DNA of 64,000 bases, taken from assembly GCF_004345855.1 (NCBI RefSeq), contig NZ_SLXN01000001.1, positions 1,116,001 through 1,180,000 of the forward strand, written 5' to 3'. Shown here in pieces: positions 1 to 9,134 of this stretch. The stretch is from Sphingomonas sp. BK235 (GTDB lineage: Bacteria; Pseudomonadota; Alphaproteobacteria; Sphingomonadales; Sphingomonadaceae). The notes beneath the pieces were generated by a model. It was given only the letters and a program-made list of their open reading frames with translations, was not told the origin of the DNA and did not search any database. A program made the translations under genes and the position numbers. How positions within the stretch are numbered: position 1 is the first letter of the stretch; every line of letters begins with the position of its first letter.

Positions 1-850
1 CGAGCACGATCGGCTCGAGTCCCAGCGCGCGCGCCGCGGTCGCCGCGGCGGCCAGCATCGCCGCCGGGGTACTCGCCAGCCGCATCTCCGTCGCGCCGAC
101 CGGCTCCGGGGCGGGCAGGACGCAGCCGAGCCGCGCCGCGACCGCGGGAGGCAGCCGGTCACCCAGCAGCGCGACCACGGGGGAGAGGTCCACCTGCGTC
201 GTCGTGTCGGGCAGCGAGGGGCCGGACGCGATCGAGGCGACGTCGTCGCCCGGGATATCGCTGATCGCGATCGTCACGACGCGCGCGGGCTGCGCCGCGG
301 CGAGCAGCTTGCCGCCCTTGATCGCGGACAGACGGCGGCGCACCATGTTCATGGTCTTGATGTCGAGCCCGGAGGAGAGCAGCAGCCGGCTGACCTCCTG
401 CTTGTCCGCGAGCGTGATCCCCGGCGCGGGCAGCGCGAGCACCGATGAGCCGCCGCCCGAGATCAGCACCAGGACGAGGTCGTCGGCCTTTAGTCCGTCG
501 ACCGCGGCGAGCACCGCGCGCGCCGCCGCCTCGCTCGCCGCATCGGGTACCGGATGCGCGGCCTCGCGCACCGCGATGCGTCCGGCGGGCGCGGCATAAC
601 CGTAAGGCACCACCACCACGCCGGAAAGATCGACGTCGCGCCATGCCGCGTCCACCGCCGCCGCCATCGACGCCGCCGCCTTGCCCGCGCCGACCACGAT
701 GCAACGCCCGCGCGGCGCCTCGGGCAGATGCGGCGGCAGCACCACCGCCGGGTCGGCGCTCGCCACCGCGGCCTCGAACAACCGTCGCAGCGCGCGGCGC
801 GCCGCGGCATCGTCCCAGGCGGCGATCGGCGAGAGCGGCTGGACGGTCAT
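1..850 (-). CDS. Glycerate 2-kinase (DUF4147/MOFRL family), 3' end outside window
   Basis: Phosphorylates D-glycerate to 2-phosphoglycerate in the cytoplasm, as known for the GckA/TtuD family. About 283 codons are in the window; the family is usually about 420 aa, so the C-terminal MOFRL part is missing off the left edge. Visible family features are the N-terminal VGAGKAAASMA stretch, the ISGGGSS loop near residue 110, the RRLSAIKGGKL helix and SDIPGDD..IASGP. The ATG at 850 overlaps the stop of the upstream GHL6-like gene (ATGA), so the two are translationally coupled. With the tartronate-semialdehyde reductase at 8218-9111 it would complete tartronate semialdehyde to D-glycerate to 2-phosphoglycerate. 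Family call is firm; the physiological substrate follows from the family only. Confidence 0.9.
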   Translation of the reverse strand, partial: MTVQPLSPIAAWDDAAARRALRRLFEAAVASADPAVVLPPHLPEAPRGRCIVVGAGKAAASMAAAVDAAWRDVDLSGVVVVPYGYAAPAGRIAVREAAHPVPDAASEAAARAVLAAVDGLKADDLVLVLISGGGSSVLALPAPGITLADKQEVSRLLLSSGLDIKTMNMVRRRLSAIKGGKLLAAAQPARVVTIAISDIPGDDVASIASGPSLPDTTTQVDLSPVVALLGDRLPPAVAARLGCVLPAPEPVGATEMRLASTPAAMLAAAATAARALGLEPIVL

Positions 851-3078
851 GCGAGATCCACCGCGACCACCTCATGGAGCGCGACCTGCGGCACGTCGAC
901 GATCAGTCGCCCGCGCTCGCGCCGGAAGCTGGCGTCGCGCTCGGCCTCGAGCAAGCGCACGCGCGCCGGGGTAGCGCCGGGCGGCAGCAGCAGCGACACC
1001 TGATACGGCCCTGCAGGCAGGACCTCACGCATATAGCCGCGCATCGCCATGGGGTTGGTGAGGTTGACCAGATGCGCCGCGAGCGAGCGCCGCTGACGCC
1101 AATAGGCCAGATCGAGCAGGCCGGGGCCGGTGACGGTCATCGGCGGCTCCTCGTCGGTCGCCCAGCGCACCGCATTGGCGAGCAACGTGAGATGATCGCC
1201 CGTCGAATTCTCCCAGAAGGTGCGGTCGAGATCGAACGGGAAATATACCACGCGCCCCTTCCCGACCCGGCGCGCATAGACCATCGGCGTGTCGGTCTGT
1301 CGCGTCGCGGTATAGACCTTCTCCATCGGCAGATCGGGGTAGCTGGGGACGGCGGTGAAGGCAGCGCGCGGTACCGGTCCGCGCGGGCGCACATGGACCA
1401 GCTTGGTCCCGCCCATGATCCGCGGCGTATCGTCCAACCCGGCGGTGAGCGGGTGCGGCCCGCGGACGCTCAGGTAATTGTTGGGAACACGCTGGTCGAC
1501 ACGGCCTGCGAAGTCACAGCCGAACAGGTCGGCCAGCCCGAAATTGGCGCGGCGTTTGCCCCATTCGTCGTAGAGCGAGGTCTCGTGCGTCGCCACCAGC
1601 GCGCCGCCCCGCTCGACGTAACGGCGCAGCGCGGCACATTGCGCGTCGGACAAGGCGGCGATGTTGGGCAGGACGATCGCCTGATAGCGGTCGATCGCAG
1701 CGGGTTCGAGCAGCCGCTCGTCGACGAAGGCGAAGGGGACGCGCGCCTCGACCAAGGCCTGGTAGAAGCCGTTGACCGCATCGTCCGATCCGCCGCGCAG
1801 CGACTGCGCGTCCTGAGGCCCGCCCGCGCCCCCACCGACCGGCTCGGCGACATAATAAGTCGCGGTCTGCGCCGAGTGGAGCATCGCGACGCGCGCCAGA
1901 TTGTCGGTGTTGCGGAAGTAGGTCTCGTGCCGCGCGTGCCAGGCATAGGATTCGGTCACCGCCGGCACCCATCGCTTGTCGAACACCTCGGCCTTGAACT
2001 TGGTCATCCAGGGGCGGAAGCCATGGGCCAGCCCGTCGTGGAGATAGGCGCGGATCTCGGTGGGTGCCTGCACCGAGTCCATGAAGCGATAGGGCGTCGC
2101 GGTCTCGCCGACCGCGAAGATGCCGCTGACCGGACGATCCGGCATCAGACAGGCGGTCTCCTTGGCGCTGCGACCGTTGAGCCAGGCGGGTGCGTTGCCG
2201 CTGCGCGCCTGGCGGTCCGCGAACAACGCGCGCGCGGTGCGCCGCAGCCGACGCGGGTCGAGCCGACCCCAGGTGCCGGGGGTGAAGAAGGCACGTGGGT
2301 TGGCGGCGGTGACCGTCTTGTTCCAGGCATCGAGCTGGGCGTAGCGGACCTCGTCGTCCCAGATGAGATAGGCGCGTACCGCGGGATCGGAGACGTCCTT
2401 GAGCGAGGCGGGGATGGCACGACCACTGGCGGCGCGGAACTTGGTGGTACAGACGTCGCAATGGCAGATGCCCGCGCTGCCCGCCCAGCGATTGCCGAAG
2501 ACGCCGTCCACCGGATAGCGCGACACGATCTCGCGCAGCACCTGCGGCATCCACTCGAACGTGACCGCCCCGTTTGGGCAGGTGAGGAACAATTCGGGAT
2601 CGGCCGGATGGCGTTTGGGCTGGCCCTGCGCATCGCGCGCGACCCAGCCGGGCTGCGCCGCGAGCACGTCGGCGCGCATCGCATGCGGATCGACGCGCGC
2701 GAGCACGCGGATGTCCATCGCCTTGACGTCGCGGACGAGCTCGCCGAACATGTCGCTCTCGCCCAGGAAGGGGCTGCGATAATGGTGCGCGATCTCGGTG
2801 GGGTAGAAAGCGGTGACCCCGCCCGCGCTGAGGCACACGCCCTGCGTGCGCGTGCGTCGCAGGAAATCGAGCCAGAAGGCCTTGTCGTAGCGACCGGGGT
2901 CATCCTCCGTGGCGCAGATCTGCACCCAACGCATCGGCTCCCATTCCCAGCCGGTGGCGCCCGACGGGGTCGCGACCGCCCCGGACGCCTCGGTCGCGCC
3001 GGCGATCCCGAGCGCGGCGGCGCCGCCGATCACCGCGCGACGATCGATCGTCATGCCGCGCGCTTCGCTGTCGTGCAT
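847..3078 (-). CDS. Exported hypothetical glycoside hydrolase, GHL6-like (copy A)
   Basis: A 743-aa protein with a Tat-like leader (DRRAVIGGAAALGIAG) followed by a TIM-barrel-like N-terminal half resembling 'hypothetical glycosyl hydrolase 6' proteins. A middle beta-galactosidase-trimerisation or amidotransferase-like domain follows (IVLPNIAALSDAQCAALRRYV, then a GGALVATHETSLYDEWG stretch). The paired CHCDVCT cysteines near residue 190 look like a structural metal site. The start was placed at 3078 (3081 is equally possible) because GGGGAGAGG lies directly upstream; a longer frame to 3129 would run through the operator. First gene of an operon with the glycerate kinase. A paralogue lies at 6068-8221. 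The substrate is unknown; catalytic carboxylates cannot be assigned by eye. Confidence 0.8.
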   Translation of the reverse strand: MHDSEARGMTIDRRAVIGGAAALGIAGATEASGAVATPSGATGWEWEPMRWVQICATEDDPGRYDKAFWLDFLRRTRTQGVCLSAGGVTAFYPTEIAHHYRSPFLGESDMFGELVRDVKAMDIRVLARVDPHAMRADVLAAQPGWVARDAQGQPKRHPADPELFLTCPNGAVTFEWMPQVLREIVSRYPVDGVFGNRWAGSAGICHCDVCTTKFRAASGRAIPASLKDVSDPAVRAYLIWDDEVRYAQLDAWNKTVTAANPRAFFTPGTWGRLDPRRLRRTARALFADRQARSGNAPAWLNGRSAKETACLMPDRPVSGIFAVGETATPYRFMDSVQAPTEIRAYLHDGLAHGFRPWMTKFKAEVFDKRWVPAVTESYAWHARHETYFRNTDNLARVAMLHSAQTATYYVAEPVGGGAGGPQDAQSLRGGSDDAVNGFYQALVEARVPFAFVDERLLEPAAIDRYQAIVLPNIAALSDAQCAALRRYVERGGALVATHETSLYDEWGKRRANFGLADLFGCDFAGRVDQRVPNNYLSVRGPHPLTAGLDDTPRIMGGTKLVHVRPRGPVPRAAFTAVPSYPDLPMEKVYTATRQTDTPMVYARRVGKGRVVYFPFDLDRTFWENSTGDHLTLLANAVRWATDEEPPMTVTGPGLLDLAYWRQRRSLAAHLVNLTNPMAMRGYMREVLPAGPYQVSLLLPPGATPARVRLLEAERDASFRRERGRLIVDVPQVALHEVVAVDLA

Positions 3079-3100
3079 CATCCTCTCCCCGTTTCGATGA

Positions 3101-3119
3101 TGGCTAATCTTTCTTACCA
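3101..3119. promoter_or_regulatory. Candidate GntR operator C (copy A operon)
   Basis: TGGCTAATCTTTCTTACCA is a 19-bp imperfect palindrome with TGG/CCA ends, 20 bases before the start of the GHL6-like copy A gene. It has the same length and ends as sites at 3307-3325 and 11993-12011. TGGT/ACCA-ended operators are known for FadR/FCD-type GntR proteins, and such a regulator is encoded at 5208-6002. Assignment to it is inference. Confidence 0.6.
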
Positions 3120-3260
3120 TGGCACGCAAGGGTGAAGAAGGTGCGAGCGCGCGGGTCAGCGACGATCCGGTTGCTTAGGATGCCAGTGACGCGGCCGTGC
3201 CCATCTTAGCCGATCTCGCTATGGTGGAGCGCGCCTCGGCGGGCGACCTCGTGAGTGACT

Positions 3261-3276
3261 CCTCTCGAGCGAGAGG
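3261..3276. repeat. Perfect short inverted repeat in the 322-bp gap before lctP
   Basis: CCTCTCGAGCGAGAGG is a perfect 7-bp inverted repeat with a 2-base centre. It lies in the divergent gap 3079-3400, which otherwise holds the two candidate operators and no credible gene. It could be a hairpin in the lctP leader or a second protein site; there is no T-run to make it a terminator. Confidence 0.4.
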
Positions 3277-3305
3277 CTTGGAGGCCATCCGCCGCGTAAC
3301 TAAGT

Positions 3306-3326
3306 TTGGCTAGTTCAACTATCCAA
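3306..3326. promoter_or_regulatory. Candidate GntR operator A (lctP promoter)
   Basis: A near-perfect 21-bp palindrome whose 19-bp core is TGGCTAGTTCAACTATCCA: half-sites TTGGcTAGTT and TTGGaTAGTT around a central C. It is the most symmetric of three related sites in the window and lies 75 bases before the GTG of the permease gene. Expected to bind the FCD-type GntR protein at 5208-6002. Confidence 0.7.
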
Positions 3327-3400
3327 TTGATCCCCTCGCCTCGCTGTCCTATCCACGCCGGCGACACCGACAGGTGCGATGACAGCGAGGGGAGAAGGAC

Positions 3401-4996
3401 GTGTTCCATCAACTGGTGACTCCCGTTGCCGGCGGGCTGCTCCCCTCGTTCCTCGTCGCCGCGCTGCCGATCGCGACGGTGCTGGTGCTGCTCGGCGTGT
3501 TGCGGCGCCCGGCGTGGCAGGCCTCGCTCGCCGGGTTGGCGGTGGCGTTCGCGCTCGCGGTGCTCGTCTGGCAGCTGCCCGCCGGGCTCGCGCTCAACAG
3601 CGTCGCGGCGGGTGCGACCTTCGCCGCCTGGCCGGTCATGTGGATCGTGCTCAACGCGCTGCTGCTGTACAATGTCGCGGTCGCGTCGGGCAGCTTCGCC
3701 GCGTTCAGCGCCTGGATGGTGCGCCATCTGCCCAACGACCGCCGCGTCGCGCTGATCGTCATCGGCTTCTCCTTCGGCTGCCTGCTGGAGGGAGTCGCCG
3801 GCTTCGGCACGCCGATCGCGATCACCAGCGCGTTGCTGGTGACGCTCGGCTTCCCCGCGGTGGAGGCGATCGTCTTCACGCTGATGTTCAACACCGCGCC
3901 CGTCGCCTTCGGCGCGCTGGGGTCGCCGATCATCACGCTGGGGGCGGTGACCCAGCTCAACGACGTCGCGCTCGGCGCGATGGTCGGCCGGCAACTGCCG
4001 CTGATCGCGCTGCTGCTGCCCTTCTACGTCATCGCGGTCTATGGCGGGCTCCGCGCGGTGCGCGGCGTCTGGCCGGTGCTGCTGGTCGCCGGCGGATCGT
4101 TCGCGGCGATGCAATTCCTGTCATCCAATTTCCTCGGCTATGCACTCACCGACGTGCTGTCGTCGCTGGCGTCGCTGATCTCCACGCTGGTGTTCGTGAA
4201 GCTGTGGCGCGTCGCGCCCGATCCCGCCTTCGCGCTGCGCCCGGCCGACGACATGCCGGTCGCGACGGGCGCCGGGCTCAAAGGCTGGCTGCCGTGGATC
4301 GTGCTGTCGATCACCGTGATCCTGTGGGTGCATCTGAAGGTCAGCGCGCTCGGCGAGTTCAAGCTCGACTGGCCGGGCCTGCACGAGGCGATCTTCATCA
4401 CGACCTACGGCAAGGCCTATGCCGCGGTCTGGTCGTTCCAGCCGCTCGCCACGGGCACCGCGATCCTGGTCGCCACGATCGTCACCGCGCTGCTGGTGCG
4501 GCTGACCTCGGCACAGCTCGTGACCGCGGGCCGGCAGACGCTGCGGCAGATCCGCCTGCCGCTCGCGACGACGATGACGATCGTCGGGCTGGCCTATCTG
4601 ATGAACTATTCGGGCATGGCCTATACGCTCGGGGTGGGGGTCGCCTCGGTCGGGCCGCTTTTCCCGCTGCTGTCGGCCTTCCTCGGTTGGCTCGCGGTGT
4701 TCCTGTCGGGCAGCGACACGTCGGGGAACGCGCTGTTCGGCAACCTGCAGGTGGTGGCGGCGCGCCAGCTCGACCTCAATCCCACGCTCATGGCAGCGAC
4801 CAACGCGTCAGGCGGGGTGCTGGGCAAGATGATCTCGCCGCAGAATATCGCCACGGGAACCAGCACCACCGACTGCCGCGGTCATGAGGGCACGATCCTC
4901 GCGCGCACCTTCAAGCACAGTGTGGCGCTGACGCTGCTGCTCGGCGTGATCGTGATGGTGCAGCAGCATCTGCTGCCGTGGATGATCCCGGGCTGA
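3401..4996 (+). CDS. lctP: L-lactate permease family transporter (LctP/LldP/GlcA type)
   Basis: A 531-aa polytopic inner-membrane carrier of the LctP family, which imports L-lactate, D-lactate or glycolate with protons. The hydrophobic segments run the whole length. Family stretches seen are the N-terminal LPIATVLVLLGVLRRPAW, EGVAGFGTPIAI near residue 130, GSPIITLGAVTQLN, and the C-terminal SGSDTSGNALFGNLQ and SPQNIATGTS. The GTG start at 3401 is preceded by GGGGAGAAGG. It stands alone on the plus strand between two minus-strand units but has the same type of palindrome in its promoter as they do. In this setting its cargo may be a small hydroxy acid (glycolate, lactate or glycerate) made by the pathway; that is inference. 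Confidence 0.93.
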   Translation: MFHQLVTPVAGGLLPSFLVAALPIATVLVLLGVLRRPAWQASLAGLAVAFALAVLVWQLPAGLALNSVAAGATFAAWPVMWIVLNALLLYNVAVASGSFAAFSAWMVRHLPNDRRVALIVIGFSFGCLLEGVAGFGTPIAITSALLVTLGFPAVEAIVFTLMFNTAPVAFGALGSPIITLGAVTQLNDVALGAMVGRQLPLIALLLPFYVIAVYGGLRAVRGVWPVLLVAGGSFAAMQFLSSNFLGYALTDVLSSLASLISTLVFVKLWRVAPDPAFALRPADDMPVATGAGLKGWLPWIVLSITVILWVHLKVSALGEFKLDWPGLHEAIFITTYGKAYAAVWSFQPLATGTAILVATIVTALLVRLTSAQLVTAGRQTLRQIRLPLATTMTIVGLAYLMNYSGMAYTLGVGVASVGPLFPLLSAFLGWLAVFLSGSDTSGNALFGNLQVVAARQLDLNPTLMAATNASGGVLGKMISPQNIATGTSTTDCRGHEGTILARTFKHSVALTLLLGVIVMVQQHLLPWMIPG

Positions 4997-5207
4997 GAGG
5001 AACGCCGCCGCTGGTTCTCCGCGTCGCCAGCCTCATGGCACGACGGTGAAGGGCGCCGGCATCCGTGACGCCGCCCCATACTGGGCCGCCGCATCTGCAC
5101 TGATACCGGTTCGATCCGCGATGGCTGGCGGGCAAGCACCGCGCGCCCGATCATGGGCCAACGCGAGCACGATCGCCCTCACCGTCCCGTCCGCTATATC
5201 GTCGGCG

Positions 5208-6002
5208 TCAGGCGTCCACCGCTTTGCGCCGGCGCGGCGCGACGATGTCGCCGCGGGCGAGCCGGCGGATGCTCGCCTCGAGGCGGCGCTCGGCCTCCTG
5301 GATCTCGCGCTGGGTGCGCATCGCGGTCGTCATGTGCAGCCGCGCCGCGGCACGCGCCGCCTCGACCTCGCCCGCCATGATCGCGTCGTAGATCGCCTGA
5401 TGCTCGCGTAGCTGCGAGTCCTTCTCCTGACGATGTTCGTAGAGATTCTTGCGGTTGAGGTAGACGTTCGAGCGCAGGATGCCCTCGATGCTGCGCATGA
5501 AGTGCAGCATCATGAGATTGTGGCTCGCCTCATAGATGGCGAAGTGGAATTCAGCGTCGGTCCGCGCGATCTCGTCGACGTCCTGCGCCCCGTGCGCGGC
5601 CACCATCGCCTCGAAACAGCGCGTGATCGCGTCGCGGTCGACCGACGAGGCGCGCTCGGCGGCGAAGGCAGCCGCGGCGGCCTCCATCTCGGCGCGCAGC
5701 TCGAGGCAGTCGATCCGCGCCTCGGGCGTATCCATCAGCTGGAGCAGCGGGTCGCGCAGGCTCTTGCCGATCTGGTCGCTCACATGCGCGACACCCTGCG
5801 CGTTGGTGGTGAGGAAGCCCGCCGCGATCAGCTTGTCGAGCGCCTCGCGCAGAGAAGGGCGCGAGACATCGAGCTTGGCTGACAGTTCGCGCTCGGACAG
5901 CAACCGCTCGCCCGGTCGCAACGCGCCCTCGAGGATCATCTGCTGGACATGCTCGGCGATCGCGTCGGCCAGCTTGGCGGGGCGGAGCGAGGGTGCGTTC
6001 AT
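5208..6002 (-). CDS. GntR-family transcriptional regulator, FadR/FCD subfamily
   Basis: A 264-aa DNA-binding repressor or activator. The N-terminal winged helix covers residues 10-75 (ERLLSERELSAKLDVSRPSLREALDKL). The C-terminal all-helical FCD domain has the metal/ligand set Asp149, His153, His201 and His223. Relatives include LldR, GlcC and PdhR, which sense small carboxylic acids. It is the last gene of the receptor-garR-GHL6 unit, 65 bases after the GHL6-like gene, with no strong promoter seen between. The matching palindromes at 3101, 3306 and 11993 make it the likely regulator of the whole 1-12 kb locus, including its own operon. The ligand is unknown. The 211-base gap 4997-5207 to lctP shows no gene and no convincing terminator. 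Confidence 0.92.
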   Translation of the reverse strand: MNAPSLRPAKLADAIAEHVQQMILEGALRPGERLLSERELSAKLDVSRPSLREALDKLIAAGFLTTNAQGVAHVSDQIGKSLRDPLLQLMDTPEARIDCLELRAEMEAAAAAFAAERASSVDRDAITRCFEAMVAAHGAQDVDEIARTDAEFHFAIYEASHNLMMLHFMRSIEGILRSNVYLNRKNLYEHRQEKDSQLREHQAIYDAIMAGEVEAARAAARLHMTTAMRTQREIQEAERRLEASIRRLARGDIVAPRRRKAVDA

Positions 6003-6067
6003 CGGGAGGCGCCTGGAACCATGTCAGGAATATAGCGCCGCGACGCGCCCGCCGGAAGGACGATCGC

Positions 6068-8221
6068 TCAGGCGCCGAGCAAGACCGCCTCGAACGCGGG
6101 CACCGGCGGCAAGGCGAACCAGAGATGGTCGGCGTCGCCCGCGCGGCGCGTCCCCGCGATCGCCTGCCCAGCGACCAACGCGCGAGCGCCGCGCGGTGCG
6201 CCCCGTACGCCGAGCCGGAGGTCGTGGACCGCGGGTGGATCGACGTAGCGTGTGTCACGCTGCCCGGCATAATTCACCACCGTGACGAGCGCCGTGCCGT
6301 CGGCGCGCGCCATCGTCATCAATTCGACCGGACCGGCGCCCTCGAGGCGGTAGCGCGGCGCCGGCTGGCCGCGCGCCACCAGCGCGGCGACGATCTCGCG
6401 ATGCGCCGCCAGCCCGTCGCGATGATAATGCCAGCCGAGCCACCACGGCACGTGGATCGCCTCGCCGCGCCCGTGCCGCCGCACCGCGATACCGGGATCG
6501 CGGCGCGGCGCGTCGCCGGGCACCGCATAGCTGAACTCCGGCGGGCCATAACGTTGATCGGGGGCGAAGCGCATCAGCGCCTCGGCCCCCGCGCGCCCGT
6601 CTCCGCCGACGTAATCGCCGTCGAGCGGGACGCGGCCCGCCACCGCGATCGCGCCGCGCGCGGGGTCGAGCGTCCATCCTTCCGCGGGACGGGGGGCGGC
6701 GTAGCGCGTCAGGGGAAAGGCCGTCAGCGGCACCGTCGCGCGCGACCGGCCGCGCTCGTCATAGGCACCGAGCAGCCCCGTCGCGATCAACGTGCCGCCG
6801 CGCGTGACAAAGGCGTCGAGCGCGCGTGCCTCGGCGTCGGACAGCAGCATGACGTTGGGGCAGAGGATCACGTCATAGCCGGCGAGATCGTCGCTGCCGT
6901 CAGCCACGCGCGCGTCGCTGACGAGCCGGAACGGCACGCGGGAATCGACGAGCGCGCTGTAGAGGCCGCGGAACTCGGCGGTCTGGCGTGCCGCATGAGG
7001 AGTCATCCCGCCGCGCCGCGCGGTCGCGCCCGACTGATACAGGCCGACACGCGAGTCCTCCGCCATTCCCGCATAATGCGCGGCGTTGGCGGCGCGCCAG
7101 TGGAACAGCCGCGACACCGTGGGCAGGTACGTCGGGTCGTCCTGATCCGCGATCGTGCCCATCAGATAGAGGTCGAGCTTGGCCCCCACCCCCATCGCCT
7201 GCGCGAAGCGATTCGCGTGATAGGCCGCGCTCTCGGTCACCTGACGCCAGGGATAATCGACGTGCGCGGTCGAGGTCGACGACCAGGGCTTGCCGGGATT
7301 GCGCGCGAGCGCGCCGCGGCATTGCTCGCCCGACTGGTGCGCCCATTCGGGGGCGGCGCGATCGACGCGGCGCTGAACCTCGCCGCGACCGACCTGCTCG
7401 ATGCTGTCGTGCTGCGCGATCGGCACGCCGGGCGCGAGCGTCGCGATATGCGCGGAGATGCGCTGGCGCAGTTCCTCGGAGGTGCGCGCCTGGAAGTCGA
7501 GATAATCGGGCCAGGCGGGATCGCCGAAGCCCTCGCGCGCGGGCAGATCGCGATGGTACATCGCGCGGAAGGCCGCCGCGCAATTGTCGCACACGCAGAT
7601 GCCGTGATCGACATTCGCATAGTCGGTGCGCGGATAGCCCGTCATGTTGAAGAAGATGCCGTCGGGCTTGTAGCGCGTGAGCCCCTCGCTCAGCAGCTTG
7701 AGCCCGTACTCCTTGGCCCATGCACCGTTGGGGCAGGCCTGGTAGGTGCCGGCGAAGGTCCGCGGTGTCCCGTCGCGATTGCGCATGAACCAGTCCGGAT
7801 GCGCGTCATACACCGGCTTCATCGCCTTGGAGAGGTCGAAGCGGCCGATATAGGCGAGCCCCTCCGCCTGCGCGGCGTCGATCATGCCGCGGACAAAATC
7901 ACCGCGCAGATAGGGGTTGCGCCGCTGATAGGGCAGCGCCGTCGGGTAGAAGGCGACGATGCCGCCGATGTTCGACACGATCGTGTTGCCGCCGAACGCG
8001 CGCACCGCCCGCGCGATCGCGCGCGGGTCCTCGCGCGCGTCGATCTCGCGCAGATTGGTCTGGACGATGCGATAGTCGCCGAGCCACCAGCGCTTCGGAT
8101 CGAAGCCGGCGGTGCGTGTCGTGCCGGGCTGCGCCGTCGCGCCACCGGCGACGCCGAGGCCGGCGAGGGACAGCGCCTGCATCACCCCGCGGCGCGACCA
8201 GCGGTCGGCGAGCGCGCTCAC
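6068..8221 (-). CDS. Exported hypothetical glycoside hydrolase, GHL6-like (copy B)
   Basis: A 717-aa paralogue of the protein at 847-3078 with the same architecture. It has a twin-arginine-like leader (SRRGVMQALSLAGLGVAGGATAQ) and a barrel-like N-terminal half with FGGNTIVSNIGGIVAFYPT, then CPNGAWAKEYGL and the CVCDNCAAAF cysteine pair. An amidotransferase-like trimerisation domain follows (YDVILCPNVMLLSDAEARALDAFVTRGG). The start overlaps the end of garR by 4 bases (ATGA). It lies in the unit receptor, garR, this gene, gntR. Having two diverged copies under what looks like one regulator suggests two linkages or successive steps on one substrate; this is inference. The enzyme activity is not established. 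Confidence 0.8.
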   Translation of the reverse strand: MSALADRWSRRGVMQALSLAGLGVAGGATAQPGTTRTAGFDPKRWWLGDYRIVQTNLREIDAREDPRAIARAVRAFGGNTIVSNIGGIVAFYPTALPYQRRNPYLRGDFVRGMIDAAQAEGLAYIGRFDLSKAMKPVYDAHPDWFMRNRDGTPRTFAGTYQACPNGAWAKEYGLKLLSEGLTRYKPDGIFFNMTGYPRTDYANVDHGICVCDNCAAAFRAMYHRDLPAREGFGDPAWPDYLDFQARTSEELRQRISAHIATLAPGVPIAQHDSIEQVGRGEVQRRVDRAAPEWAHQSGEQCRGALARNPGKPWSSTSTAHVDYPWRQVTESAAYHANRFAQAMGVGAKLDLYLMGTIADQDDPTYLPTVSRLFHWRAANAAHYAGMAEDSRVGLYQSGATARRGGMTPHAARQTAEFRGLYSALVDSRVPFRLVSDARVADGSDDLAGYDVILCPNVMLLSDAEARALDAFVTRGGTLIATGLLGAYDERGRSRATVPLTAFPLTRYAAPRPAEGWTLDPARGAIAVAGRVPLDGDYVGGDGRAGAEALMRFAPDQRYGPPEFSYAVPGDAPRRDPGIAVRRHGRGEAIHVPWWLGWHYHRDGLAAHREIVAALVARGQPAPRYRLEGAGPVELMTMARADGTALVTVVNYAGQRDTRYVDPPAVHDLRLGVRGAPRGARALVAGQAIAGTRRAGDADHLWFALPPVPAFEAVLLGA

Positions 8222-9111
8222 GCGTCCGTCCGCGCGATGTCATGGTCGGCGAGCGCCTCGAGCGCGCGCACCAGCGCCGAATGATCCCAGTCGGCGCCGC
8301 CGCGCGCGACGCAGGCGCTGAACAGCTGCTGCGCGCCCGCGGTGCCGGGCAAGGCCAGCCCGAGCGACCGCGCGCTGCCGAGCGCAAGGTTGAGATCCTT
8401 CTGGTGCAGCGCGATGCGGAAGCCCGGCGCGAAGCTGCGGTCGATCATGCGCTGGCCATGGACCTCGAGCACGCGCGACCCGGCGAACCCTCCGAGCAGC
8501 GCCGCGCGCACCTTGTCGGGATCGACCCCCGCCTTGGACGCGAACACCAGCGCCTCGCCCACCGCCGCGATGTTGAGCGCGACGATGATCTGATTGGCCA
8601 CCTTGGCGACCTGACCCGCGCCGACCGCGCCGACCAGCGTGACGTTCTTGCCCATGGCGCGGAACAGCGGCTCCGCGCGCGCGAAGGCCGTGTCGCTGCC
8701 GCCGCACATGATCGTCAGGGTCGCCGCCTTGGCGCCCACTTCGCCGCCCGACACGGGTGCATCGACATAGTCGCAGCCGACCGCGGCGACGCGCGCGGCG
8801 AAATCGCGCGTCGCGATCGGATCGATCGAGCTCATGTCGATCACCAGCGTCCCGGCGCGCAGGCCGGCGACGACCCCCTCCTCGCCGAACAGCGCGCGCT
8901 CGACGTCGGGGGTGTCGGGCAGCATCAGGATGACGACGTCCGCCGCCGCCGCCAGCTCCCGCGCGCTGGCGTGGAGCGTGGCGCCCCCCGCCACCAGCTC
9001 CTCGGGCGCCGGTGAGCGATGCGGCGCCAGCAGCAGCTCGTGCCCGGCGGCCTGCAGATGGCCCGCCATCGGCCGGCCCATGATCCCGGTACCGAGGAAT
9101 CCGATGCGCAT
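8218..9111 (-). CDS. garR: 2-hydroxy-3-oxopropionate (tartronate semialdehyde) reductase
   Basis: A 297-aa member of the beta-hydroxyacid dehydrogenase family, which reduces tartronate semialdehyde to D-glycerate with NAD(P)H. Seen are the Rossmann start MRIGFLGTGIMGRPMAGHL, the substrate signature DAPVSGGEVGA, GAGQVAKVANQIIVALNIAA with the catalytic lysine, and the C-terminal FRIALHQKDLNLAL. The ATG at 9111 is preferred over the frame opening at 9132 because GGGAGAGAG sits just upstream and the Rossmann glycines then start at residue 5. It is 23 bases after the TBDR stop and overlaps the next gene. Other beta-hydroxyacid dehydrogenases (3-hydroxyisobutyrate) look similar; the glycerate kinase nearby favours this call. 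Confidence 0.88.
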   Translation of the reverse strand: MRIGFLGTGIMGRPMAGHLQAAGHELLLAPHRSPAPEELVAGGATLHASARELAAAADVVILMLPDTPDVERALFGEEGVVAGLRAGTLVIDMSSIDPIATRDFAARVAAVGCDYVDAPVSGGEVGAKAATLTIMCGGSDTAFARAEPLFRAMGKNVTLVGAVGAGQVAKVANQIIVALNIAAVGEALVFASKAGVDPDKVRAALLGGFAGSRVLEVHGQRMIDRSFAPGFRIALHQKDLNLALGSARSLGLALPGTAGAQQLFSACVARGGADWDHSALVRALEALADHDIARTDA

Positions 9112-9134
9112 AGTCTCTCTCCCAGAAGGCACGG

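Noticed and set aside
445..3135. 896-codon plus-strand frame opposite the glycerate kinase and GHL6-like genes
   Set aside because: Arg/Pro/His-rich with no domains; antisense shadow of two clear minus-strand genes in very high GC DNA.
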